Assembly (NCBI GenBank): GCA_025056735.1
Contig: JANWVR010000058.1
Location: forward strand, 1 to 54,682
Source of the DNA: Saprospiraceae bacterium
Lineage (GTDB): Bacteria; Bacteroidota; Bacteroidia; Chitinophagales; Saprospiraceae
Direction of reading: 5' to 3'
DNA length: 54,682 nt
The notes under the pieces were generated by a model. That model worked only from the letters and a program-made list of their open reading frames with translations, was not told where the DNA came from and searched no databases. A program made the translations under genes and the position numbers. Shown here piece by piece: positions 1 through 8,777 of this stretch; the first letter of the stretch is position 1; each line of letters opens with the position of its first letter.

Positions 1-465
1 CGCTTCCTCGGCCTGCACAGCCACACTGAATTGGAACTCTCCGCCCGCCAGCGGGAACTGTTCCAGAAAAAAACCGTCTCCGACCTGTACCCAGAGTATT
101 ACATCATCAAAACCAACCGCTTCGACGAAGTGGCCCGCGACGCCTTGGACGAGTGGATTTATTTCCTCAAAACCGCTGAAATCAAGGAGGAATTCACCGC
201 GAAGGGCCTCAAGGCCGCCAGCCAAAAACTCGATTTACTCAAACTGCCGCCCGCCGAACGAAAGGAATACGAACGGTACTTAGAAGCCCAACGCGACGAT
301 GCTAGCTTCGCCTTAACAGTGCAGTCGGAAATATCCTCAACAGTGAGACAAATTGCCGAAAACGCCCTGCGAAGGGGCGCAAGCCCGGAGTTCGTGGCAG
401 AAATTACGGGACTCTCGCTGTCGGAAGTCGGTGAAATCGCCGCCCGATTGAATAGGAAGGATTGA
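1..465 (+). CDS. Rpn/PD-(D/E)XK transposase-like protein, 3' part
   Basis: The reading frame is open from the first base of the window and ends in TGA at 463-465, so the gene begins upstream; the TTG at 31 is not a believable start. The visible 154 residues resemble the C-terminal half of the Rpn/PD-(D/E)XK nuclease family, often annotated as putative transposase. Signs are the segment around 'DEWIYFLKTAEI', a stretch rich in alternating Glu/Lys/Arg, and a final helix-turn-helix-like tail (ASPEFVAEITGLSLSEV). The nuclease core would lie upstream, so catalytic residues cannot be checked. Family members act in recombination or as solitary accessory nucleases. No inverted repeats or partner transposase genes are visible here. 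It converges on rho with a 71-base gap. The family assignment rests on the C-terminal part alone. Confidence 0.7.
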   Translation, partial: RFLGLHSHTELELSARQRELFQKKTVSDLYPEYYIIKTNRFDEVARDALDEWIYFLKTAEIKEEFTAKGLKAASQKLDLLKLPPAERKEYERYLEAQRDDASFALTVQSEISSTVRQIAENALRRGASPEFVAEITGLSLSEVGEIAARLNRKD

Positions 466-536
466 CGCCGGCTGCAAAGGCGTATCGTTTGCATGCGCGC
501 GCTCTGCAATTACTTCGCCAAGCGTCCTTGGTGGGG

Positions 537-2318
537 CTATCGGTTCATAGACATTAGAAACTCTTCATTGGTGGTGGTGCTCATCAGGTGTTTTCTCATG
601 AACTCCATCGCCTCTTCGGGCTTCATGTCGGCCAAATGGTTACGCAGGATGAACATTCGCTGAAGTGTTTCGCGGTCTAAGAGGAGTTCTTCGCGGCGCG
701 TGCTGGATTTGGTCAAATCAATGCTGGGGAAGAGGCGGCGCTCGGCCAAGTTGCGGTCGAGTTGCAGTTCCATATTGCCGGTGCCTTTGAATTCTTCGAA
801 GATGACCTGGTCCATCTTCGAGCCGGTATCAATGAGGGCGGTGGCTAAGATAGTGAGCGAGCCGCCGTTTTCGATAGCGCGCGCGGCGCCAAAAAACTTT
901 TTGGGTTTTTGCAGGGCAGTGGCTTCGACGCCGCCAGAGAGTACTTTGCCCGAAGAGGGCGCCACGGTGTTGTAAGCGCGTGCCATGCGGGTGATGGAGT
1001 CGAGCAGAATGACGACGTGATGGCCACACTCGACTAGACGTTTGGCTTTTTCGAGCACGATGTTGGCCAGTCGCACGTGGTTTTCGGCGGACTCGTCAAA
1101 CGTAGAGGCCACCACTTCGGCGCGCACACTGCGCTTCATGTCGGTTACCTCTTCAGGGCGTTCGTCAATGAGCAAGACGATGACGTAGCATTCCGGATGG
1201 TTCTTCGTGATGGCATTAGCGATGTCTTTGAGCAAGAAGGTTTTGCCCGTTTTAGGTTGGGCCACAATTAAGCCGCGTTGGCCTTTGCCGATGGGGGTGA
1301 ACAGTTCAATCAGGCGGTTGCCGAAGTCCCGTCCGGTTGGACTGGTAAGCAGGTTAAATTTCTGGGTAGGGAACAGTGGCGTCAGGTAATCGAAGGGGAC
1401 GCGGTCGCGCACATCCTTAGGGTCTAAGCCATTGATGCGCAGCACCTTGAGCAGGGCGAAGTACTTTTCCCCCTCTTTCGGCGGGCGGATGGTACCCACT
1501 ACAGTATCGCCGGTGCGCAGGCCAAAGAGCTTGATCTGGGAAGGCGATACGTAAATGTCGTCGGGGCTGGAGGCGTAGTTGTAATCGGGCGAGCGCAGAA
1601 ATCCATAGCCCTCCGAGGCAGATACCTCTATGGTACCCTCTCCTTCGATGACACCATCTAATTCGATGTCGAAGCGCTCCGAGGCCACCGCCGTCGGACG
1701 CGCTTTGGCCAGTATTGGAGGGGTCAGCAATGTCGTCGGCGCTCCTGGCTCGCTGGTTTCAGTCGGTTGTTTCTCGATTTCGATGAGGGCTTCGTCTTTT
1801 TCTGGCTCAAAGTCCTGAAGAGCCGGGTATTCCTCTTGTCGCACGTCGGGAGTGGCTTGCGGCGAGCGGTCTCGGCGATTACGACGACGGCGACGACGGT
1901 CGTCGCGGCGCGCCTGGCTATGCTCAGGCTCTCGTTCGGGAAGAACGCGTGTTTCTTCAGAGGCTTGCTCTGCAAGCATTTGATTATCAACCGCAAAAGC
2001 CGCCTCTAATGCGTTGGATGGCGTTGAGGGGAGGGCGCCTACTTGACTCATCTTGCGCGGACGTTTATCGCGCCTCAGTGTGGCATCCCCTTCTTTTTCT
2101 TGTGGGTCTCGGATGACAATTTTCCTGCCGGGCTGCGGCTCTTCTACAACGGGCACGCGCTCGCCTCCTGTCTTCTTGCCCGCTAAGGCTTGTTCGTCCA
2201 AAATGTGGTAAATCAAATCTTGCTTGGGCATCTTTTGGTAGCCTTTAATGCCCAAACGGTGGGCTATCTCCTTAAGCTCGGAGACCAGCATTTCATTTAG
2301 CTGCAAAATATCGTACAT
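537..2318 (-). CDS. rho: Transcription termination factor Rho
   Basis: This is the hexameric RNA-dependent ATPase that ends transcription at Rho-dependent sites. The 593-residue protein has an N-terminal Rho_N/SAP-like helical domain (residues about 5-45, [20 protein letters not shown]). Next comes a roughly 150-residue low-complexity linker with an Arg-rich block ([15 protein letters not shown]), then the cold-shock-like RNA-binding domain ([14 protein letters not shown]). The RecA-type ATPase follows, with P-loop AQPKTGKT near residue 357, Walker [17 protein letters not shown] and the C-terminal [15 protein letters not shown] segment. It is longer than the E. coli protein (419 residues) because of the linker, an insertion common in Bacteroidota. 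The ATG at 2318 is the only good start. It is divergent from serS, and its promoter lies about 350 bases upstream. Confidence 0.98.
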   Translation of the reverse strand: MYDILQLNEMLVSELKEIAHRLGIKGYQKMPKQDLIYHILDEQALAGKKTGGERVPVVEEPQPGRKIVIRDPQEKEGDATLRRDKRPRKMSQVGALPSTPSNALEAAFAVDNQMLAEQASEETRVLPEREPEHSQARRDDRRRRRRNRRDRSPQATPDVRQEEYPALQDFEPEKDEALIEIEKQPTETSEPGAPTTLLTPPILAKARPTAVASERFDIELDGVIEGEGTIEVSASEGYGFLRSPDYNYASSPDDIYVSPSQIKLFGLRTGDTVVGTIRPPKEGEKYFALLKVLRINGLDPKDVRDRVPFDYLTPLFPTQKFNLLTSPTGRDFGNRLIELFTPIGKGQRGLIVAQPKTGKTFLLKDIANAITKNHPECYVIVLLIDERPEEVTDMKRSVRAEVVASTFDESAENHVRLANIVLEKAKRLVECGHHVVILLDSITRMARAYNTVAPSSGKVLSGGVEATALQKPKKFFGAARAIENGGSLTILATALIDTGSKMDQVIFEEFKGTGNMELQLDRNLAERRLFPSIDLTKSSTRREELLLDRETLQRMFILRNHLADMKPEEAMEFMRKHLMSTTTNEEFLMSMNR

Positions 2319-2672
2319 AGATCAAGTGGGAAAGCAGGTACTGTTGTGATGGAATTGCCCTGGCGACACGCCGTCCGAGTTCAAAAGACGGACGAAAGAG
2401 CGCTGTCTCAGGCGGTTACTTTGCTTCGATGTGGGGTTTTAACACGCCCTTGCCCTGCGGAACGCATCGGCACATTGAACGTGGAAAGCCAGAACATCCG
2501 TCAGAGAAAAGAACCGGGACTCAAGCAGAAATGGCAAGCCGTTTTGGAGGTAGCGCAGGCCGCTTCCTTTTTGGAGCGCCTGCAGCCTGCATCTTAAAAA
2601 AACGAAAAAATGGAGTAATGAATGCAGCCAGAAATGTCGCTGCCTTGAAGAGGAAATGAGAATTTGCAGTGA
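2319..2672 (-). promoter_or_regulatory. Long untranslated leader of rho
   Basis: No credible gene lies in this stretch between rho and serS. If transcription starts from the -7 element at 2680-2687, rho has a leader of about 350 nt. Two inverted repeats are visible. In one, GCAGG at 2555-2559 pairs with CCTGC at 2579-2583, and the inner CGCTTCC and GGAGCG arms pair around a TTTTT loop, with bulges. The other is CGTCCG at 2372-2377 with CGGACG at 2389-2394. A structured leader would fit autoregulation of rho, which is known in Enterobacteria but is an inference here. Confidence 0.4.
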
Positions 2673-2679
2673 ATCCCTG

Positions 2680-2687
2680 CAAAGGTA
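2680..2687 (-). promoter_or_regulatory. -7 element of rho promoter
   Basis: On the minus strand this reads TACCTTTG, a perfect match to the Bacteroidota -7 consensus TAnnTTTG. No clear -33 TTTG was found. It points at rho, about 360 bases downstream. Confidence 0.5.
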
Positions 2688-2743
2688 AGCCCATTTTGAA
2701 ATTCGCTCTATCTTGCGCGCCGTAAAAAAACCATGCTTTTTCC

Positions 2744-4024
2744 ATGCTTCAAGTCAAACGAGTCCGAGAGGATAAGAAATCTATCGTCAAGGGACTGCGC
2801 AAGCGGAACTGGACTTCTCAGCAAATCAAAGTTTTAGACGACATTTTGAAAGCTGACGATGAACGCCGCGCTCTGCAAAAGCAAGTGGACGACCTGCTGG
2901 CAGAAAACAAACGTTTATCGGCCCACATCGGTCAGCTCATGGCTCAGGGCAAGCGCGATGAAGCCGAACAACTTAAAAGTCAGGTGGCCGCTCAGAAGGA
3001 GAATATCCGTCAGTTGGAGGAACGCGCTGAGGCTGTTAAACAACAGCTGGAAGGCCTTCTGTACACAGTGCCCAACTGCCCACATCGCTCCGTGCCCAAA
3101 GGCAAAAGCGCCGAGGACAACAAAATATTTCGTGATTGGACGAGCTCCTTCCCTACCCTACCGCCCGACGCGCTGGCTCACTGGGATTTGGGCAAAAAAT
3201 ACAACCTCTTCGACTTCGAACTGGGTGTCAAGCTGGCCGGAGCGGGCTTCCCGGTCTATCGGGGCAAAGGCGCAAAGCTCCAGCGCGCGCTCATTCAGTT
3301 TTTTTTGGAAGAAAATATCAAAGCTGGCTACGAAGAAATTCTGCCGCCGCATTTAGTCAATGAAGACACAGCCCGCGGCACGGGCCAACTGCCGGACAAA
3401 GAGGGCCAGATGTACACTTGTGAGCGCGATGGGCTTTATCTTATTCCTACGGCAGAGGTGCCGGTAACGAACTTGCTGCGCGATGTTATTGTGCCCGAAA
3501 GAGACCTGCCCATTAGATATACGGCCTATACCCCTTGCTTTCGGCGTGAGGCGGGCGCCTGGGGCGCTCACGTACGCGGGTTGAACCGGGTACATCAATT
3601 CGACAAGGTAGAAATCGTGCACATCGAGCATCCCGACCGCTCCTACAAGGCACTTATGGAAATGGTGCGACATGTGCAGCGCTTAATGCGCAAATTAGAA
3701 TTGCCCTATCGCATCCTACTGCTTTGCGGGGGCGACATGGGCTTCACTTCCGCCAAAACCTTCGACTTCGAGGTGTGGTCGGGCGCGCAACAACGTTGGT
3801 TGGAGGTCAGCTCTGTCTCCAACTTTGAGACCTTCCAAAGCTACCGCCTGCAGCTGCGCTACCGCGATGCTGACGGCAAGATTCATCTGGCCCACACGCT
3901 CAACGGCTCGGCCTTAGCGCTGCCGCGCATTGTAGCGGCGCTTTTGGAGAACAACCAAACGCCAGAAGGCATTCGCATCCCAAAAGCGCTGCATAAATAC
4001 ACGGGGTTCAAGATGATTTCCTGA
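2744..4024 (+). CDS. serS: Seryl-tRNA synthetase
   Basis: This class II synthetase charges tRNA-Ser, and tRNA-Sec where present, with serine in the cytoplasm. The 426-residue length is normal. Residues 1-105 form the antiparallel coiled-coil arm that grips the tRNA long variable arm, with heptad-like runs such as DEAEQLKSQVAAQKENIRQL. The catalytic domain follows, with the TxE loop IPTAEVPVTN, motif 2 FRREAGAWGAHVRGLNRVHQF and motif 3 LNGSALALPRIVAALLEN. The ATG at 2744 gives the family-typical beginning MLQVKRVRE. Another ATG at 2733 is out of frame. A weak promoter-like TATCTTG lies at 2709-2715. It is transcribed divergently from rho, and the next gene (peptidase) follows after its own promoter. 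Confidence 0.97.
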   Translation: MLQVKRVREDKKSIVKGLRKRNWTSQQIKVLDDILKADDERRALQKQVDDLLAENKRLSAHIGQLMAQGKRDEAEQLKSQVAAQKENIRQLEERAEAVKQQLEGLLYTVPNCPHRSVPKGKSAEDNKIFRDWTSSFPTLPPDALAHWDLGKKYNLFDFELGVKLAGAGFPVYRGKGAKLQRALIQFFLEENIKAGYEEILPPHLVNEDTARGTGQLPDKEGQMYTCERDGLYLIPTAEVPVTNLLRDVIVPERDLPIRYTAYTPCFRREAGAWGAHVRGLNRVHQFDKVEIVHIEHPDRSYKALMEMVRHVQRLMRKLELPYRILLLCGGDMGFTSAKTFDFEVWSGAQQRWLEVSSVSNFETFQSYRLQLRYRDADGKIHLAHTLNGSALALPRIVAALLENNQTPEGIRIPKALHKYTGFKMIS

Positions 4025-4032
4025 AAGCGAAC

Positions 4033-4040
4033 TACCTTCG
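4033..4040 (+). promoter_or_regulatory. -7 element of zinc peptidase promoter
   Basis: TACCTTCG, one base off TAnnTTTG, lies 9 bases after the serS stop and 45 bases before the preferred ATG of the next gene. Its position argues against the longer TTG-started reading of that gene. Confidence 0.45.
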
Positions 4041-4084
4041 CCCTCGCATTGTTTTTCAAAACTCGAAAATCAAAACCATTTCTT

Positions 4085-4771
4085 ATGATTGGCATCGTTG
4101 TTATCAGTGTCGTCTTCACGGTCATCGGCATGATCTTAAGCGGCACGCTCCAAAGCAAATTCCACCGTTACAGTCAGGTACCGCTACCGAATGGTATGAG
4201 TGGCGCCGAAGTGGCGGCGGCCATGCTGCGCGCCTACGGCATTCACGACGTCCGCATCACCTCGGTGGAAGGCCGGCTGACGGACCACTACAACCCACAA
4301 GACAAGACGGTCAACTTAAGCCATGACGTATTCTATGGGCGAAGCGTAGCCGCTGCTGCTGTAGCGGCGCACGAATGCGGGCACGCTGTGCAGCACGCTA
4401 CGGCCTACAGTATGCTGCAGATGCGCTCTCGGTTGGTACCCGTGGTACAGATAGCCGCCTCTATTCAACAATACCTCTTCATGTTTGGCTTAGTAGGTTT
4501 TGCTATGCTGGATAACCCTGTCATCATGATGGTGGTATTGGCTGCTTTTGGCGCTACCTGTCTTTTCAGCCTCGTCACGCTTCCGGTTGAATTTGACGCC
4601 AGCCGCCGCGCCTTGGCGTGGTTAGACCAGTCGGGCATTGCTCGCGGCATTGAGTACGAAGGCGCAAAAGATGCCCTTTTCTGGGCAGCTATGACCTACG
4701 TGGCTGCTGCCCTGGCCGCGCTGTTGCAATTCTTATGGTTGCTGATGCGCTTTTTGGCCAGCCGCGAATAA
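4085..4771 (+). CDS. YugP-like membrane zinc metallopeptidase
   Basis: This is a membrane-anchored neutral zinc peptidase of the Zn_peptidase_2 (YugP) family; the substrate is unknown in the family. The 228-residue product has an N-terminal transmembrane helix (residues 1-20). A segment conserved in this family follows (LPNGMSGAEVAAAMLRAYGI, then LTDHYNPQDKTVNLS). The zinc motif HECGH is at residues 96-100, then two or three further membrane helices, and a conserved LPVEFDASRRALAWL near the end. The frame could be extended upstream to a TTG at 4049. ATG 4085 is preferred because it begins at the membrane helix as in relatives and because the -7 element lies at 4033. A hairpin terminator follows. 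Confidence 0.9.
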   Translation: MIGIVVISVVFTVIGMILSGTLQSKFHRYSQVPLPNGMSGAEVAAAMLRAYGIHDVRITSVEGRLTDHYNPQDKTVNLSHDVFYGRSVAAAAVAAHECGHAVQHATAYSMLQMRSRLVPVVQIAASIQQYLFMFGLVGFAMLDNPVIMMVVLAAFGATCLFSLVTLPVEFDASRRALAWLDQSGIARGIEYEGAKDALFWAAMTYVAAALAALLQFLWLLMRFLASRE

Positions 4772-4810
4772 AGCCCTACGCCGCGCATACGCTATCACTT
4801 CGCACGATGC

Positions 4811-4857
4811 AGGTATCGCTGACAGTCACTCTAACGGCGATACCTTTTTATTTTTTG
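4811..4857 (+). terminator. Intrinsic terminator after the zinc peptidase
   Basis: AGGTATCGC (4811-4819) and GCGATACCT (4837-4845) form a perfect 9-bp stem with a 17-base loop. The run TTTTATTTTTT follows directly. The T-rich tail also reads TATTTTTTG, so it may double as the -7 region of the sbcD promoter, whose ATG is 20 bases further on. Confidence 0.8.
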
Positions 4858-4876
4858 CAAAAAAACGGATGCGCAC

Positions 4877-6007
4877 ATGAAAATCCTTCACTTCTCCGAT
4901 ACGCATCTGGGCTATCAGGCGTTCGACCGCGTCTACGAGCAGACGGGCGTAAATGCACGCGAGCAAGATGTGTACGATGCCTTCGAGCGGGTAATTGACC
5001 GCGCCTTAGAAGTCAGGCCGGATATCGTCGTCCACAGCGGTGATTTCTTTCATAGACCCAGCCCCAGCAACCGCGCGCTTACCTTCGCCTTAGAGCAGTT
5101 GCGCCGTTTAAGCGATGCAAACATTCCTCTCGTGCTCATCGCTGGCAACCACGAGACGCCTCGGACTTTCTACAACAGCCCTATCCTGCGCGCACTCCGC
5201 ACCGTCCCTGGCGTCCATCCTATCTTTGGTAATCAATGGGAAACGTACTGTTTCGGCGACGTTGCTGTGCACGGCGTCCCACACATCAATGACGAGCGCT
5301 TGCTGCGCTGCGAACTGGAGCGCATGGAACCCGTAACCAATTGCTTCAACCTCTTGCTGCTGCACACTTCGCTGGGCAAGCGTTTTCTCATGGACGAATA
5401 TGGCGAGCAAACCTTCCCTACAGACCTGGAGGAACGCCTGCAGGGCTTCCAGTTCCTGGCCTTGGGCCATTGGCACAACGCTCAAAAAGTAAACCTCCAC
5501 CCTAACGCCTGGTATGCCGGCAGCATTGAACGGCTGAGCGATACGGAAATTGGCGCCGAAAAGGGACTCCTCTGGCTCGATGTTCATCCGCCAGCAGAGG
5601 CTTCCGTTGTGTTTGAAGCCCTGCCCACACGCTCCTGGCTCAAATGCGAGGCAAGCCGCTGCCACGAACGCTCTACGGAGGATATATTACGGCAATTGGC
5701 CGACTTTGCCCAGCAAAACGAGGTCAAAGATGCCATATTGTCTCTAATCTTCCATGACATCCGACCTGAACAAAGCATAGAACTGACCAACATGCGGCTC
5801 AGAGAAGTATTTCCGGAGGCCTTTGAACTCATTGTGCGCCGACGCACTTATGCAGCTCCGAGCAACCAGTCAGGTCTCGAACGCCAACACTTTGAGCGCA
5901 TGGAAGACATCTTTGCTGACTTTGTGCGCCATCAGGTAGCTACAGATCCTGCGCTGGCTGAGCAACTGATAGCCCGGGCGCACACATACTTTCGGGAGCC
6001 CGAGTAA
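4877..6007 (+). CDS. sbcD: DNA double-strand-break nuclease SbcD/Mre11
   Basis: This is the nuclease subunit of the SbcCD (Rad50-Mre11) complex, which trims hairpins and protein-blocked DNA ends. The 376-residue protein shows all calcineurin-like phosphoesterase motifs in order: FSDTHLG near residue 6, HSGDFFH near 54, AGNHE near 93, LLLHTS near 170 and LGHWHN near 197. These supply the dimanganese ligands. The C-terminal part is the SbcD capping domain. Its partner sbcC is not adjacent, as it usually is, but lies 4.1 kb away on the other strand. The ATG at 4877 directly precedes the first beta strand (MKILHFSDTH). Confidence 0.95.
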   Translation: MKILHFSDTHLGYQAFDRVYEQTGVNAREQDVYDAFERVIDRALEVRPDIVVHSGDFFHRPSPSNRALTFALEQLRRLSDANIPLVLIAGNHETPRTFYNSPILRALRTVPGVHPIFGNQWETYCFGDVAVHGVPHINDERLLRCELERMEPVTNCFNLLLLHTSLGKRFLMDEYGEQTFPTDLEERLQGFQFLALGHWHNAQKVNLHPNAWYAGSIERLSDTEIGAEKGLLWLDVHPPAEASVVFEALPTRSWLKCEASRCHERSTEDILRQLADFAQQNEVKDAILSLIFHDIRPEQSIELTNMRLREVFPEAFELIVRRRTYAAPSNQSGLERQHFERMEDIFADFVRHQVATDPALAEQLIARAHTYFREPE

Positions 6008-6172
6008 GGCGTTTGGCGAAACACACACCAACACCGCGGCTACAACTCAAACAGTTGGCCTCTCTCGACTAAGAGAGCCGTTCGATAGCGACAATTTAGG
6101 CAGTTTTCTAAAAAATTGGTCGGCTGGTTATCTGGGTTTTAGTTCAAGTAACTGTTAGAGTCAGAAAAGACT

Positions 6173-6207
6173 GTGGGCATTGCCGTAGCATCCTCGGCAA
6201 TGCCCAC
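6173..6207 (-). terminator. Hairpin terminator for the 6.2-8.6 kb gene
   Basis: GTGGGCATTGCCG (6173-6185) and CGGCAATGCCCAC (6195-6207) form a perfect 13-bp stem with a 9-base loop. Read on the minus strand, it lies about 30 bases after the stop codon of the secreted cohesin/dockerin protein and is followed by AGTCTTTTCT, a short T-rich tract. The plus-strand side has no T-run, so it serves the minus-strand gene better. Confidence 0.7.
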
Positions 6208-6236
6208 GAGTTGGTTAATTCCATGAAGGACACCTA

Positions 6237-8627
6237 TTACATTTTGGTGATGCGCTGTACCTCTACGCCGCCGGCGCTTTCGAGGCGCAGGAACAACAAC
6301 CCTGGGCGCACGCCTGTGTTCAGGTCAATGAGCGCTTGATGGTAGCCTTCGCTTTGGCGCAGCTGGCGCGTGTGCAAGATGTTGCCCGAGGCGTCGGTCA
6401 GCGTCAGCCGCACGTCGCCCTCTTGCGGCAGATAGTAGGTGGCCTGCACGCGGTCGAGCACGATGCTGGGGCGCACCGAAAGTTCGAGCGAGCCGCCCTC
6501 ATTCAGGCCGGCAGCGGCCTTTGGCCCTACAGGCACGGGCTGGAAGAACAGGCCGATGTTCACCGGCGAGAGGTCGCGCTTGAACGCCTGGGCTTCCGTA
6601 ATGGCAGAGGTCATGCGCAGCGAACGCCCTAGAACACCGCCCTTTAGCGCGCGGAATACCAGCACAAAGGTGCGCGCCTTCATGTCTTTACCGATGATGG
6701 TCGGGTCGAGCATGATGGGCGAATGCCAGCAGGCGGTGATGCGCCCTACCTCAGGCGTGGCGATACAATCGTCCGAAAGGAGGTCAGGCACGATGTTCTG
6801 CAGGCTCAGCACCTCGGTATCGTAGTCGAGCGTGAATTGGAAGCCGGCCAGGGTGGCTAAGTCGGGCGTCTGAATGCTGACGCGCACTTCCTGCCCGGCG
6901 TTGAAGACCTGGTCTTTGGCCTCGAAGGCTAAGCGCTGTTGACCGCCCCGGTCGCTCACAGTTGGCGCGCCCAGTTGGGCAACACTAGAGGCATTGAGGT
7001 CGCCGATTTTATAGCCAATAAAATCGGCCTTAGGCGCCGGCATCAGGCCTGAAATGCAGAAGGGCGAGCTAGCGGCGGGCACGGAGGCGCTCCAGGGGTT
7101 GACCGGGTTGTTAAAGACAAAATGCACAGGCACAAAATGCCAGGAGGAAGTATAGGCCGGGAAGTTGTGCTGCGTTCCGAGGATCATTTTCACCAGCTGC
7201 TGCACGTCTGCTGGCGTGAGGCTACCCGATTTATCTACATCTGCTGCCAGCAGATGATACGGCGAAGGCAGCGGCAAGATGCCGTCTATGTGTGCCGACA
7301 GCAGCAGGGCATCCGCCGTGTTGATGCCGGCCTTAGGTTGAGCCGAGAGTGAAGGCGTTAGCTGGTATTTGCATCCTGCAGCAAGACTTCCCACCTCATA
7401 GAGACCGTCTTTGTCAGTCGTGTATGTTGCTATGGTCTTATTGGCCTGTGAGAGGGCCACCTGAACGCCGCTAATTGGATCGTCGTCCGGCGTAGTGATT
7501 TTGGCAACGAACTTGCTCGACGGCGGGCAAGAGCCCATATTGTCCTGCACGTCAATGAAAGTCAGGCAGAAGTCAGCGTTGCCGTTAGCGTCGCGGCCCC
7601 ATATTTCGACAAACTGCTGGCCCAATTCGCTGCAGTCGAAAGTTACCGTTTTATTACCTGCGGGGAAGCCCGTGCCCTGCCCAGCCTTGCGAATGGCCGT
7701 TTGGATCTGGCTTGCAGGCGTACAATTATCCTCGACGCGCTGGAGGAAAATTTGCTCGTTGACGGTGATCATGCCCGTTTGCATGATGTTAACGGCCATG
7801 CCGTAGCGGCACACTAAGGTAGGCGCCTTACAGTCCTTCGTGATGAAGTCGTACTTACAAAGGCGTTCGTTGCCGCAGTTGTCGTTGACAATCCACTGGA
7901 CCGTATGCGTGCCGTAGGGGAAGCCAAAGCCCGTTGGGAAAGCGATGTTGGCGAATACCGTATCGCCCACGACGGTCTGGTTGATGGGCCAAGCGTTGGG
8001 AGCGCTGCTGCTGATGAAAGTCTCCTGAGTGCCGTTGCCATCCAGGTCGAGGAAGAGCTGGTAGCGGATGAGCAGGTCGCTCTTCGAGCAGGCGTCCGTT
8101 GCCCTGATGCGTAGGTCGGCCGGCCCCTCGCAGCGGTCAATATGGCCGTTGTTATACTGAGTTGGGTCGTTGTTCGTGTAATCGCAGGATGTTACCGGGC
8201 CAGTAGGGCAGCCAAAGATAACCGGTGCCTCCTGGTCTACCACCTTGATTACCTGGGTGTATTGCAAATGGCCGCGGTTGGCGGGGATGCCGAACAGCGT
8301 TGGGCCGATGTCTGAGTCTATGGGGTTAACGATGAATACCGGGTCTTTGTTTGGGTCATAATCGCACCAGTAGATCAGCGTCCAGGTACGCAGGATTTTT
8401 TTGCAACCGCCGGTTTGATTGAGTTTGAACACCTGGTCTTTGATCGCCACGCTCACCGCGAAGGGGCAGCCTGGGTATTGGTCAATGATCGGGTAGACGG
8501 TGTCGGCTTTAGCGTTGCAACCGTAAACTGTGAAGTCATCCGGGAATTTTACCCGGTAATAGCCTGTTTGGGCAGTAGCCCCAGAGGCGAAGGCGAAAAG
8601 TGTAACGAGTAAAAGAAACGTACGCAT
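6237..8627 (-). CDS. Secreted multidomain protein with dockerin- and cohesin-like parts
   Basis: This is a 796-residue exported protein of unknown role. Residues 1-20 are a clean signal peptide ending AFASGATAQ. Residues 20-370 hold cysteine-rich, HYR-like beta domains (VVDQEAPVIFGCPTG, GTHTVQWIVNDNCGN). Residues 372-427 look like a carboxypeptidase-regulatory-type beta-sandwich (DDPISGVQVALSQANKTI). Residues 433-485 form a dockerin-like pair of calcium loops (GINTADALLLSAHI, then DVDKSGSLTPADVQQLVKMI). Residues 565-697 resemble a cohesin domain (GQEVRVSIQTPDLATLAGFQ). Residues 714-796 look like a degenerate T9SS C-terminal domain (NTGVRPGLLFLRLESAGG), without the usual PNP motif. The ATG at 8627 was chosen over one 129 bases upstream because it begins the signal peptide and follows a -7 element at 8651. 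Confidence 0.85.
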   Translation of the reverse strand: MRTFLLLVTLFAFASGATAQTGYYRVKFPDDFTVYGCNAKADTVYPIIDQYPGCPFAVSVAIKDQVFKLNQTGGCKKILRTWTLIYWCDYDPNKDPVFIVNPIDSDIGPTLFGIPANRGHLQYTQVIKVVDQEAPVIFGCPTGPVTSCDYTNNDPTQYNNGHIDRCEGPADLRIRATDACSKSDLLIRYQLFLDLDGNGTQETFISSSAPNAWPINQTVVGDTVFANIAFPTGFGFPYGTHTVQWIVNDNCGNERLCKYDFITKDCKAPTLVCRYGMAVNIMQTGMITVNEQIFLQRVEDNCTPASQIQTAIRKAGQGTGFPAGNKTVTFDCSELGQQFVEIWGRDANGNADFCLTFIDVQDNMGSCPPSSKFVAKITTPDDDPISGVQVALSQANKTIATYTTDKDGLYEVGSLAAGCKYQLTPSLSAQPKAGINTADALLLSAHIDGILPLPSPYHLLAADVDKSGSLTPADVQQLVKMILGTQHNFPAYTSSWHFVPVHFVFNNPVNPWSASVPAASSPFCISGLMPAPKADFIGYKIGDLNASSVAQLGAPTVSDRGGQQRLAFEAKDQVFNAGQEVRVSIQTPDLATLAGFQFTLDYDTEVLSLQNIVPDLLSDDCIATPEVGRITACWHSPIMLDPTIIGKDMKARTFVLVFRALKGGVLGRSLRMTSAITEAQAFKRDLSPVNIGLFFQPVPVGPKAAAGLNEGGSLELSVRPSIVLDRVQATYYLPQEGDVRLTLTDASGNILHTRQLRQSEGYHQALIDLNTGVRPGLLFLRLESAGGVEVQRITKM

Positions 8628-8650
8628 AGTGTAACCGTTTTTATTGGTTA

Positions 8651-8658
8651 CGAAGTTA
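8651..8658 (-). promoter_or_regulatory. -7 element upstream of the cohesin/dockerin gene
   Basis: On the minus strand this reads TAACTTCG, near TAnnTTTG, 24 bases before the ATG at 8627. It supports the downstream start. No convincing -33 box was seen. Confidence 0.35.
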
Positions 8659-8777
8659 GGGCAATGCGCAGCAAAGGAAGCCTGTGTTTGTCCTAAAAAA
8701 AGCGTCGGCTGCCTGACGGAACTCGTCTTATTCTGTTTCGACCCATTACTTCCCATCTGGGATTGGTTCTCTGCGCT

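Noticed and set aside
1-465. Mobile element at the left edge
   Set aside because: Only the 3' part of the gene is visible, with no terminal inverted repeats or target duplications in the window.
6173-6207. Bidirectional terminator also serving sbcD
   Set aside because: The plus-strand side of the hairpin is not followed by a T-run and lies 165 bases after sbcD.
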